Below, one piece after another: positions 1-6,123 of a stretch of DNA of 10,713 nt. Each line of letters opens with the position of its first letter. The stretch's first letter is position 1. The notes beneath the pieces are model-generated. The model was not told the origin of the DNA. It saw only the letters and a program-made list of their open reading frames with translations, and did not search any database. The translations under genes were made by a program, and so were the position numbers. The stretch comes from an uncultured Selenomonadales bacterium (GTDB lineage: Bacteria; Bacillota_C; Negativicutes; Selenomonadales; Selenomonadaceae): the NCBI GenBank assembly GCA_937916025.1, contig CALGGX010000488.1:1-10713 (forward strand), written 5' to 3'.

Positions 1-34
1 TACACTCTGTCCCTACACGACGCTCTCCCGATCT
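1..34. other. Illumina adapter remnant at the contig end (artefact)
   Basis: Bases 2-34 match the 3' end of the Illumina TruSeq universal adapter (the ACACTC...CCCTACACGACGCTC...CCGATCT sequence) with two mismatches, a G for T at position 9 and a C for T at position 27. Genuine sequence resumes at base 35, where the last base of a codon precedes the internal yvcK ATG. These bases are library-preparation contamination and should be trimmed. They also show that the window begins at a contig end and that yvcK is truncated by assembly, not by biology. Confidence 0.95.
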
Positions 35-35
35 G

Positions 36-776
36 ATGGAAAAACTCTTCCAATATCGATTCAAAGGCAACACGGCATTGGCGGGGCACAGCTTCGGCAA
101 TCTTTTCATCGCGGCAATGAATGAAGTCACCGGCGATATGGAAACCGCATTGCAGGAGTCGTCGAAAGTGCTCGCCGTCAAAGGCAGAGTCCTGCCCGCG
201 AGCAAAGAGCACGTCCGCCTCGATGCGATCATGGAAGACGGCACGATTGTCGAGGGCGAGTCTCAAATTCCGGAGGCGCACAAAAAAATTCGCCGCGTTC
301 GATTGTTTCCGAAAAAAGTTCCGGCGGTTCCTTCGGCGATTGAAGCAATCGAAACGGCGGATGCGATCATTCTCGGTCCCGGCAGTTTATATACGAGTAT
401 CATGCCGAACCTTCTCGTCGAGGGAGTGGCGAAGGCTCTCAAAAAAAGCAAGGCGATCAAAATCTACATCTGCAATGTGATGACACAGCCCGGCGAAACG
501 GACGGTTACACGGCGTCGATGCATGCGAAGGCGATATTGGATCACGCCGGTACCGGAGCGATTGATTACGTGCTCGTCAACAGCGCGGCGATTTCACCCG
601 AAATGATCACCGAAGCCGGAGCGGAAGCCGTCGTCGTCGATGAAGATCGGATCAACGCACTCGGCATGGGATTGATCAAAGCCGATTTGATCAGCGAATC
701 CGACGCCGGACGCCATGATCCCGACAAACTCTGCGCGGCGGTGATGAAGATCATTTACGAAATGCAACCGCGCTGA
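36..776 (+). CDS. yvcK: YvcK/CofD-like gluconeogenesis factor, 5'-truncated
   Basis: This is a UPF0052/CofD-like protein. In Bacillus subtilis YvcK is needed for growth on gluconeogenic carbon sources and for correct cell shape, and it binds UDP-GlcNAc (family knowledge). The 246 visible residues open with MEKLFQYRFKG, which is internal in full-length family members (about 300-320 aa), so roughly 70-90 N-terminal residues, including the Gly-rich loop, are missing behind the adapter. The family signatures are clear: LAGHSFGNLF (residues 15-24), GPGSLYTS followed by PNLLV (114-127), and NVMTQPGETDGYT (147-159). The ATG at 36 is therefore an internal methionine, not the start. The last 19 codons lie in the first copy of a tandem duplication. 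whiA follows, the usual Firmicute order (rapZ-yvcK-whiA). Confidence 0.95.
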   Translation: MEKLFQYRFKGNTALAGHSFGNLFIAAMNEVTGDMETALQESSKVLAVKGRVLPASKEHVRLDAIMEDGTIVEGESQIPEAHKKIRRVRLFPKKVPAVPSAIEAIETADAIILGPGSLYTSIMPNLLVEGVAKALKKSKAIKIYICNVMTQPGETDGYTASMHAKAILDHAGTGAIDYVLVNSAAISPEMITEAGAEAVVVDEDRINALGMGLIKADLISESDAGRHDPDKLCAAVMKIIYEMQPR

Positions 777-1097
777 ATATTTCATTCGACGAAAGGAGCA
801 ACCGACATGTCATTTGCATCCGATGTTAAATCCGAGAATATCCGCGCGGCATCCGATGAAAAATGTTGCCTGCAGGCGGAGCTCAATGCGCCGGTTAAAT
901 TCGGCATCGAGCCCGACAAACTCTGCGCGGCGGTGATGAAGATCATTTACAAAATGCAACCGCGCTGAATATTTCATTCGACGAAAGGAGCAGTCGACAT
1001 GTCATTTGCCTCCGATGTTAAATCCGAGATGATCCGCGCGGCATCCGATGAAAAATGTTGCCTGCAGGCGGAGCTCAATGCACTGATCAAATTCGGC
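720..1097 (+). repeat. Imperfect tandem duplication of the yvcK-whiA junction (period 192 bp)
   Basis: Bases 720-905 recur at 912-1097 with an offset of exactly 192. Ten substitutions are spread over 186 aligned bases, with no indel. Six unmatched bases (906-911) sit between the copies. Each copy holds the end of yvcK, its stop, the AAAGGAG ribosome binding site and the first 33 codons of whiA. Because 192 is a multiple of three and all the pieces share a frame, the duplication makes an open chimeric reading frame. The substitutions include clustered changes (890, 892, 894 and 896 against 1082, 1084, 1086 and 1088). That suggests either an old duplication or two strain haplotypes joined during assembly. 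Confidence 0.93.
807..968 (+). pseudogene. Chimeric 53-codon ORF: WhiA N-terminus fused to YvcK C-terminus
   Basis: ATG at 807 follows a good Shine-Dalgarno sequence (AAAGGAG, 792-798). Residues 1-33 copy the WhiA N-terminus with three changes (Met11 to Asn, Leu29 to Pro, Ile30 to Val). Residues 36-53 copy the end of YvcK (PDKLCAAVMKIIY, then KMQPR) with Glu changed to Lys, and the ORF stops at the duplicated yvcK TGA. It has neither the LAGLIDADG domain nor the helix-turn-helix of WhiA, so I expect no WhiA function. It is a by-product of the tandem duplication or of misassembly. Translation is possible in principle because the ribosome binding site is intact. Confidence 0.75.
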
Positions 1098-1871
1098 GGC
1101 AGTATCATCGACGGCAGACTCGATCTGTCTTTCAATTCGGCATCAATCGCCCGCCGAACTCTCATGTTGATCAAAAAATTCTTCCCCGACGTCAAAACCG
1201 GAATCGCCGTTTTGCAACTCAAGCCGCTTCGTCGACGCAAACGTTACATCATCAGAATATTTCAGACGGCGGCGGCGGAAGCACTCCCGATAATTTTTTA
1301 CGATGTTGAATTTCCCGAATCCGATTGCTGTCGAAAGGCATTTTTGCGCGGAATGTTTTTGGCGCGCGGCACGCTCAACCGCCCCGAGACGAGTTACCAT
1401 TTCGAGCTCGTCACGTTGGATCCCGCGCTCGCGAATTTCGCCGTCGAAGTGATGAATGAAATGGATTTTCCGGCGAGAACGTTCGTGCGCGGCGGCAAAT
1501 TCATCGTCTACTTGAAAGATTTCGAGTCGATTGCGGATTTGCTCGCGTTGCTCGGCGCAAACGACGCCGTCGACAGATGCGAAGCCGCGCGCAACGTCAA
1601 AGAAGTGCGTTCGCTGGCAAATCGCATCGTCAATTGCGAGACCTCAAATTTGCAATTGGCGGTTAACGCCGCGCAACGTCAGATCGAAGACATCAAATTC
1701 ATCATCAAAAAGGGCGTGAAGTTGACGCCCGAGCTCAACGAAACGGCGCGCGCCCGACTGAAACATCCGGAAATGCCGATGTCGGAATTGGCGCAATTGC
1801 TGTATGTTACGACGGGCGGCTTAAAACATCGAATGCGGCGACTTCGGCTTCTTGCGGCACAAGCGCGATGA
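999..1871 (+). CDS. whiA: WhiA sporulation/cell-division regulator homologue
   Basis: WhiA is a DNA-binding protein conserved in Gram-positive lineages. It is a developmental transcription factor in Streptomyces and affects division and chromosome segregation in Bacillus (family knowledge). The 290 residues are close to the usual size of about 310. The N-terminal domain is at residues 1-90. A degenerate LAGLIDADG-type core lies at 112-176 (RKAFLRGMFLARGTLN, then SYHFELVT), and the linker signature NRIVNCETSNLQ is at 208-219. The C-terminal helix-turn-helix is at about 242-285 (LTPELNETARARL ... GGLKHRMRRL). The start at 999 has the ribosome binding site AAAGGAG at 984-990. The upstream copy of the same start at 807 leads only to a short chimera, so 999 is the real one. 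The gap to parA is 77 bp, with a possible promoter in it. Confidence 0.95.
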   Translation: MSFASDVKSEMIRAASDEKCCLQAELNALIKFGGSIIDGRLDLSFNSASIARRTLMLIKKFFPDVKTGIAVLQLKPLRRRKRYIIRIFQTAAAEALPIIFYDVEFPESDCCRKAFLRGMFLARGTLNRPETSYHFELVTLDPALANFAVEVMNEMDFPARTFVRGGKFIVYLKDFESIADLLALLGANDAVDRCEAARNVKEVRSLANRIVNCETSNLQLAVNAAQRQIEDIKFIIKKGVKLTPELNETARARLKHPEMPMSELAQLLYVTTGGLKHRMRRLRLLAAQAR

Positions 1872-1887
1872 ATTTTTTTGTTTATGG

Positions 1888-1916
1888 TTGACGCCGCCGC
1901 GAATTGTTGTCAAAAT
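1888..1916 (+). promoter_or_regulatory. Candidate promoter for the parA operon
   Basis: TTGACG (1888-1893; 5 of 6 matches to the -35 consensus) is followed by a 17-nt spacer and CAAAAT (1911-1916; 4 of 6 matches to the -10). This would start transcription near 1923, shortly before the parA ribosome binding site (AAAGAGG, 1932-1938). The boxes and spacing are reasonable but not strong. Read-through from whiA is an alternative, since I see no convincing terminator between the genes. Confidence 0.35.
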
Positions 1917-1948
1917 GTCTTTCAAATGCAGAAAGAGGTGTAAGCGAA

Positions 1949-2716
1949 GTGGCGAGAATAATTTCGATCGCCAATCAGAAAGGCGGAGTCGGCAAGACGA
2001 CCACTGCCGTCAATTTGAGTGCCTCGCTCGCGTTCCGGGGCAAAAAAATTCTGTTGATCGATTGCGATCCGCAAGGCAGTGCGGCGAGCGCGCTCGGGCT
2101 CGGCAATCAGTCGGAAGCCGCAACGATTTATGACGTGATCATCAACGGCGTCAATGCCCGGGCGGCGGTTCAACAATCCGAATACGGCGTGGAACTCATT
2201 CCGGCAAATATCGATCTGGCGGGCGCGGAAGTCGAATTGGCAACGATGAACGAACGCGAATTCAAAATGCGCGCCGCGCTCGAGCCCTTGCATGACGAAT
2301 ACGATTTCATTTTGATCGATTGCCCGCCGTCACTGGGCTTGTTGACGCTCAATTCGCTGAACGCCTCCGACTCGATCATCATTCCGATCCAATGCGAGTT
2401 TTACGCGCTCGAAGGCGTCACGCAATTGCTTCACACGATCGAACTGGTCAAGAGCAATTTCAATCCGCTCCTCGCAATCGACGGAGTATTGTTGACGATG
2501 TATGACGCGCGAACCCGACTCTCGCAACAGGTTGTCGACGAAGTCAAAAAGAACTTCGGCTACCTTGTCTACGAAACGCTCATTCCGCGAAACGTCCGCC
2601 TGTCGGAAGCACCGTCATTCGGCATGCCCGTCATTGCTTACGACAGACGCTCGCGCGGCACGCAAGTCTACTTAAACCTCGCCGACGAAATTCTCAAATC
2701 GAATCAACAGAGGTGA
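1949..2716 (+). CDS. parA: ParA/Soj chromosome-partitioning ATPase
   Basis: This is a deviant Walker-type ATPase that works with ParB and centromere-like parS sites to segregate or position the chromosome origin. I chose the GTG at 1949. It gives the canonical N-terminus VARIISIANQKGG right before the P-loop, and AAAGAGG (1932-1938) lies 10 nt upstream. An in-frame ATG at 1904 would add 15 atypical residues. In the 255-aa product, KGGVGKTTT (11-19) carries both the signature lysine K11 and the Walker A lysine K16. DCDPQG (38-43) is the Walker A' motif and FILIDCPPSLG (120-130) the Walker B motif. The C-terminal segment RNVRLSEAPSFGMPV is typical of Soj. parB begins 5 nt after the stop, inside a shared ribosome-binding/stop region, which indicates translational coupling. 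Confidence 0.96.
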   Translation: MARIISIANQKGGVGKTTTAVNLSASLAFRGKKILLIDCDPQGSAASALGLGNQSEAATIYDVIINGVNARAAVQQSEYGVELIPANIDLAGAEVELATMNEREFKMRAALEPLHDEYDFILIDCPPSLGLLTLNSLNASDSIIIPIQCEFYALEGVTQLLHTIELVKSNFNPLLAIDGVLLTMYDARTRLSQQVVDEVKKNFGYLVYETLIPRNVRLSEAPSFGMPVIAYDRRSRGTQVYLNLADEILKSNQQR

Positions 2717-2721
2717 TGAAG

Positions 2722-3726
2722 ATGGCAGTAAAACGCGGCGGGCTCGGCAAAGGACTCGGCGCGCTGATGACGCAATTCAAAAAGCAGACCGAAGAAATGC
2801 GCGGCGAAATTCAAGAGCTCGACGTGTCAAAAATCAAACCGAATCGCTGGCAACCGCGTCGGACGTTTGACGAAAATGCGCTTCGCGAGCTGTCGGAGTC
2901 GATCAAACTCTACGGCGTGTTGCAACCGCTGATCGTACGTCCGAATGCCGACGAATACGAATTGATCTCGGGCGAGCGGAGGCTTCGCGCGTCAAAACTC
3001 GCCGGACTTCAGACCGTACCGGCAATCGTCCGCGATTTTTCCGACAGTCAAATCAGGGAGGTAGCAATCATCGAAAACGTTCAACGCGAAAATTTAAATC
3101 CGATTGAGGAGGCGCGGGCTTACGAGCGTTTGATTGACGAATTCGGCTACACGAAAGAAGCTCTCGCGTCGAAAATCGGTTGCAGTACCGCGCGACTGTT
3201 CATGCTGCTTCGGCTGTTGAAACTCGCGCCGCAAGTGCAGAACTTTATCATCGACGAGCAGTTGGCGGTCTCGCAAGCCCTGCCTTTGTTGTCGATCGAA
3301 AATCCGGAATTGCAAATCCAGACGGCGGAAATTGTCATTTCGGAAAAACTCTCCGCGCGGAAGGTTACGGCATTCGTCAACGAACTGAAATCACTCGGCG
3401 TGCTCGATTCTTTGACGCGAAGCATCGACGATAATCAACCGATCGACATTGACATAAGCAAGTTGGAAGAAGAGACGCCGGATGAAGAAGTTGACAACGA
3501 TGATACAATTGAAGTTGTCGACGAGACGGACGAAACGAAATTTTTCATTCGCCAAGCGGAACAGGAATTGAAGCGGCACTTCGGACGTCCGGTCAAAATC
3601 ACGAGCGGGCGGCGCAAAAACAAAGTGCAAATCGAGTTTTCGGACGTCGATGATCTGTTGACACTGTTGAAAGAAATCGAGCAACCGTCGAGGCGGCGGC
3701 AAAGAGAGGAGACAAAGCGTAAATGA
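2722..3726 (+). CDS. parB: ParB/Spo0J chromosome-partitioning protein
   Basis: ParB is a parS-binding CTPase clamp that loads on DNA near the origin and stimulates ParA. The 334-aa product starts at the ATG at 2722, 5 nt after AGAGGTGA (2709-2716). ATG 2716 and GTG 2713 are in-frame alternatives. Residues 8-16 (LGKGLGALM) are the N-terminal ParA-contact segment. The N-domain at 35-130 has the CTP-binding boxes GERRLRA (84-90) and ENVQREN (118-124). A helix-turn-helix lies at about 143-168 (KEALASKIGCSTARL). A strongly acidic linker (about 246-272) precedes the C-terminal dimerisation region and a basic tail (RRRQREETKRK). The recognition helix region is less canonical than in Spo0J, so its preferred parS may differ. 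I saw no palindromic parS in the window. The stop overlaps the next gene by 4 nt (ATGA). Confidence 0.95.
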   Translation: MAVKRGGLGKGLGALMTQFKKQTEEMRGEIQELDVSKIKPNRWQPRRTFDENALRELSESIKLYGVLQPLIVRPNADEYELISGERRLRASKLAGLQTVPAIVRDFSDSQIREVAIIENVQRENLNPIEEARAYERLIDEFGYTKEALASKIGCSTARLFMLLRLLKLAPQVQNFIIDEQLAVSQALPLLSIENPELQIQTAEIVISEKLSARKVTAFVNELKSLGVLDSLTRSIDDNQPIDIDISKLEEETPDEEVDNDDTIEVVDETDETKFFIRQAEQELKRHFGRPVKITSGRRKNKVQIEFSDVDDLLTLLKEIEQPSRRRQREETKRK

Positions 3727-4217
3727 ACTCCGCCGGATTCCTTACGGGAAATTCGCTGTATGTTGTGATAGCGTTCGGCGTATTGCTGATAATACTGCTT
3801 GTGATCGTGATCAATTTATGGTTGGAGTTGTCATACATCAAACAACGATATCGCCGAATGATGTCGGGAGCGGAAGGCGGCAACGTCGAAAAAATGATCG
3901 CCGATCACATTGAGATGATGGAGAATTTTTCCAACGACAAGAAATTGTTGCAAAAAGACATCGAGAAGCTCAACGAGATATTGTCGAAAGCGATCACGCG
4001 GGTCTCGGTGGTACGCTTTGACGCGTTCGAGAATATCGGGAGCGATCTGAGTTATTGCGTGGCGATGCTCGATTCGGCAAACAACGGTATAGTGATCTCG
4101 GGCATAATCGGTCGAGACGAGGCACGAACGTACGTCAAGCCGATCGAAAAAGGCGAGTCGACGTACAAACTGACTCCCGAAGAGGAGCAGGCGTTGCATG
4201 ATGCAATGCGAAAATAG
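3723..4217 (+). CDS. DUF4446 family membrane-anchored protein
   Basis: This is a 164-aa protein of unknown function. An N-terminal transmembrane helix (about residues 12-34, VVIAFGVLLIILLVIVINLW) is followed by a charged, probably coiled-coil stretch (38-88) and then the conserved DUF4446 core: VVRFDAFENIGSDLSYC, NNGIVISGIIGRDEARTY, and KPIEKGESTYKLTPEEEQAL. From memory, the family is repeatedly found right after parB in Firmicutes. ATG 3723 overlaps the parB stop (ATGA), with GAGGAG at 3706-3711, so translation is probably coupled. The stop TAG (4215-4217) overlaps the AGGAGG of the next gene. Context suggests a link between chromosome segregation and the membrane or envelope, but no biochemical role is known to me. 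Confidence 0.9.
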   Translation: MNSAGFLTGNSLYVVIAFGVLLIILLVIVINLWLELSYIKQRYRRMMSGAEGGNVEKMIADHIEMMENFSNDKKLLQKDIEKLNEILSKAITRVSVVRFDAFENIGSDLSYCVAMLDSANNGIVISGIIGRDEARTYVKPIEKGESTYKLTPEEEQALHDAMRK

Positions 4218-4231
4218 GAGGCACAATTTTT

Positions 4232-5548
4232 TTGGAAAACGAAGAAAAAACGTCCGACGTGAAGAGTTTTTACGCCGAAGATACGGTTGCCGAAGAAGCG
4301 GCGGAGGATAAGAAGTATCTGCTCCGATTGACTTCGCCGAAAGACGGCACCGAGCGGCAGGTTAAACTCTCGTCGGGCATGTTCAAATTCGGAGTGTTTT
4401 CGCTGATCTTCGGCTCGTTGTTGCTGATCGGAACGGGCGGCTTTACGATCTACAGTGCGCTGAACTTCCGCGCCAATCAGTCGGCGGTGACGGAAATGGA
4501 AACGGCTTCCGAAATTCAGCAAGAACAATTGTTGACGCTGTCGAAAAAGGCGGGCAAACTCTCGGAGCAATTGCAGAATTTGACGCAAATGGAAAACGAA
4601 TTGCGAATTCAAGCGGGCATGACGCCGATTGTCGAGAAGAAGGCGGAGGAAACTTCGGAAACTCCGATTGAAACGACGGACGGCGCGGCTCCGAGTGAAA
4701 CGTCTGCAAATGCGTCGTCGGAAACTCCGTCGGCAGAAACATCAACCGAAACGTTGAATGAAACATCGATTGAAACGCCTGTCGATTCGGCTGAAGAATA
4801 CAACGGGCAGGGAGGACCTTTTCCCGAAAACGTTGCGGCATTGAAAATCGCGCAGGCGGCTCAACAGTTGTCGCTCGAAAATGCGACGATTGAGACTCCG
4901 CTCGAAACGTCGATTTCATTTGAAGATGTCGGCGCGGCATTGGCGCAATTGGAAGACGGGATCATCGAGCGGCGCGGGAGTTTGGTGCACTTGCAAGACG
5001 ATCTGAAGAAGCAACGCGAGCAGATCGCGACGATAGTGAATCAACGCAGTGCAATGGCGGCGACGCCGATGCCGATGCAATCGATCACGATGCCGGGCGC
5101 GGTGAGCGGCTCATTCGCGGGCTCGGCACTTCCGAACAATTCATTCGCGCTCGGACTGTCGAATGCGGCGTCGAATGTTCCGGCGATCTGGCCGACGACG
5201 GGCGTGGTGACTTCGCCTTACGGTTTGCGTTGGGGCGGCACGGATTTTCACCCGGGCATCGACATTGCAAACGACATGGGCACGCCGATAGTCGCGACGG
5301 CGGACGGCGTTGTAATAGTCGCGGGCTGGAATTCCGGCGGCTACGGCAATATGGTCGACATCGATCACGGCAACGGGATCATGACTCGTTACGGGCATGC
5401 GAGCCAAGTCGTCGTGAGCGCGGGACAATACGTGCGGCGCGGACAGGTGATCGCGCTGATGGGCTCGACAGGATTCTCGACCGGTCCGCACGTGCATTAC
5501 GAGGTGCATGTGAACGGGCAGCGCGTCAATCCGATCAGCTATCTCTGA
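4232..5548 (+). CDS. Membrane-anchored M23/LytM-family zinc peptidase
   Basis: This is a predicted peptidoglycan endopeptidase (or a LytM regulator of one) of 438 aa. I chose TTG 4232 because a perfect AGGAGG (4216-4221) sits 10 nt upstream. The order of parts is: an acidic cytoplasmic tail (1-48), one transmembrane helix (about 50-75), a coiled coil (83-128), a Glu/Ser/Thr-rich linker (135-190), a second helical region (230-275), a Ser/Gly/Pro-rich hinge, and the M23 domain (about 320-438). The zinc and catalytic residues are present: H340 and D344 in FHPGID, H389 in YGHA, and H420/H422 in GPHVHYEVHVNG. It should therefore be catalytically competent, unlike EnvC-type domains. Coiled coil plus M23 resembles septal or elongasome hydrolases. 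It is the last gene of the parAB operon. Confidence 0.93.
   Translation: MENEEKTSDVKSFYAEDTVAEEAAEDKKYLLRLTSPKDGTERQVKLSSGMFKFGVFSLIFGSLLLIGTGGFTIYSALNFRANQSAVTEMETASEIQQEQLLTLSKKAGKLSEQLQNLTQMENELRIQAGMTPIVEKKAEETSETPIETTDGAAPSETSANASSETPSAETSTETLNETSIETPVDSAEEYNGQGGPFPENVAALKIAQAAQQLSLENATIETPLETSISFEDVGAALAQLEDGIIERRGSLVHLQDDLKKQREQIATIVNQRSAMAATPMPMQSITMPGAVSGSFAGSALPNNSFALGLSNAASNVPAIWPTTGVVTSPYGLRWGGTDFHPGIDIANDMGTPIVATADGVVIVAGWNSGGYGNMVDIDHGNGIMTRYGHASQVVVSAGQYVRRGQVIALMGSTGFSTGPHVHYEVHVNGQRVNPISYL
4650..4787 (+). repeat. Degenerate SET/ETS/IET low-complexity repeat within the M23 peptidase
   Basis: The codons for residues 140-185 are built from repeated GAAAC(T/G)(C/T)C-type units. 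They encode variants of SETP, IETT, SETS and TETL. The result is a Thr/Ser/Glu-rich, probably disordered spacer between the membrane-proximal coiled coil and the peptidase domain. Such stretches commonly vary in copy number between strains, and Ser/Thr-rich linkers outside the membrane can be glycosylated. Both points are inference here. Confidence 0.6.
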
Positions 5549-5641
5549 TCGATTTATGTAATTCGACCGATGTTGCCCGATTACATGTCGAGCGTTGGGA
5601 TTGACGGGCGAAGTGATCACAATAAAAATTGACACGAATAA

Positions 5642-5906
5642 AATCCGGTCGCTGAACTGCAGGCGACAGTCGGTTTGATTATGCTCGATTATGTCGAAGG
5701 CGAGAGCAAAAACGCGCGGCACTCCAAACAGTTTACGTCGAAGAACCGATCGAGTGCGAGGGCGTGAGGCTCCCGCCTTTTTTGCCGCCTGATGTCAAGC
5801 CGAATCATCACCATTTCGTAATTCGGATCGATCGGGAGCGGTTCGGGCATTTGCGCGATGATGTTTACGACGCTTTGCGCCGACACAACGTCTTCGCTCG
5901 GAAATG
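5642..5906 (+). pseudogene. Remnant of a DegT/DnrJ/EryC1 (VioA-like) sugar aminotransferase, C-terminal part, frameshifted
   Basis: Two frames carry consecutive pieces of a PLP-dependent nucleotide-sugar aminotransferase. Frame one (5642 to about 5705) reads AELQATVGLIMLDYVEG, the family's (S)ELqAAvGLvqL segment. After a frame change near 5705-5730 the next frame gives GVRLPPFLPPDVKPN, HHHFVIRIDRERFG, and RDDVYDALRRHNVFARK, which resembles the C-terminus of VioA/DegT enzymes (typically ...RDeLyeaLkehNIfARrYFyPL). It is cut exactly where YFyPL should follow: TGA at 5904-5906, and FabH-like sequence takes over at 5906. The PLP-lysine half is absent, so it cannot be active. Bases 5549-5641, between the peptidase gene and this piece, hold nothing I recognise apart from a weak T-less hairpin (5557-5585). 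Confidence 0.72.
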
Positions 5907-6022
5907 ATATCAACTTGGGCTGTTCGGGCTTCGTTTACGACTTGTATGTGGCGGCGTCGATGCTCGGCAATGAGCCGGACGGAAAGATTTTATTGCTCTG
6001 CGACGATCGTCTCAAGGCGTGA
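5906..6022 (+). pseudogene. Remnant of FabH-like 3-oxoacyl-ACP synthase III (active-site Cys segment)
   Basis: The frame starting at 5906 reads DINLGCSGFVYDLYVAAS, then MLGNEPDGKILLLCDD, and stops at TGA 6020-6022. This is the KAS III (FabH) active-site block, in which the nucleophilic cysteine sits in DinlgCSGFvygL. The cysteine codon is intact, but nothing before it belongs to a KAS III (the preceding DNA is aminotransferase). The catalytic His/Asn region that should follow after about 150 residues is missing. It is an inactive internal fragment of a gene lost by deletion. KAS III genes of this subtype often sit beside sugar aminotransferases in surface-glycan clusters, which fits the upstream piece. 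Confidence 0.78.
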
Positions 6023-6087
6023 CGGTCAACGCGGACGCAATTGGCAACACGTCTTCAGCATCGATCCCGCTCATATTGACGGAGCGG
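6013..6087 (+). pseudogene. Second FabH-like remnant (C-terminal GNTSSAS block)
   Basis: In a different frame from the active-site piece, codons 6013-6087 read QGVTVNADAIGNTSS, then ASIPLILTER. This is the conserved C-terminal KAS III segment (yGNTSaASiPlaL, whose Asn belongs to the catalytic triad). In a normal FabH this block lies about 150 residues after the active-site cysteine; here it is almost adjacent, so the middle of the gene has been deleted with a frame change. The frame continues without a stop into the transporter gene, so automated gene callers may choose GTG 6019 and give the transporter a false 35-residue N-terminal extension. Confidence 0.75.
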
Positions 6088-6123
6088 CGACGCTCGGACG
6101 ATACTGACGGGGGAATTGTGATC

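Noticed and set aside
1843..1880. Possible terminator at the end of whiA (GCTT...AAGC with a T run)
   Set aside because: Only a 4-bp stem can form, and the T run is separated from it by several bases.
1949..3726. parS centromere sites in or near parAB
   Set aside because: I looked for TGTTNCACGTGNAACA-like palindromes across the window and saw none. The sites are probably elsewhere near the origin.
4052..4612. 186-codon minus-strand open frame over DUF4446 and the M23 gene
   Set aside because: It is antisense to two supported genes with conserved motifs, and its composition is rich in Arg, Phe and Gln, typical of a shadow frame.
5557..5585. Inverted repeat TGTAAT..CG / CG.ATTACA after the M23 gene
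   Set aside because: The stem is short with a bulge and a 12-nt loop, and no T-tract follows, so it is not a convincing terminator.
5141..5722. 193-codon minus-strand open frame, His/Arg-rich
   Set aside because: It covers the M23 catalytic domain in antisense and runs into the pseudogene region. No recognisable domain.
6076..6105. TTGACG ... GATACT promoter-like pair before the MATE gene
   Set aside because: The spacer is 18 nt with a poor -10, it lies inside FabH debris, and the implied transcription start would fall within the ribosome binding site.
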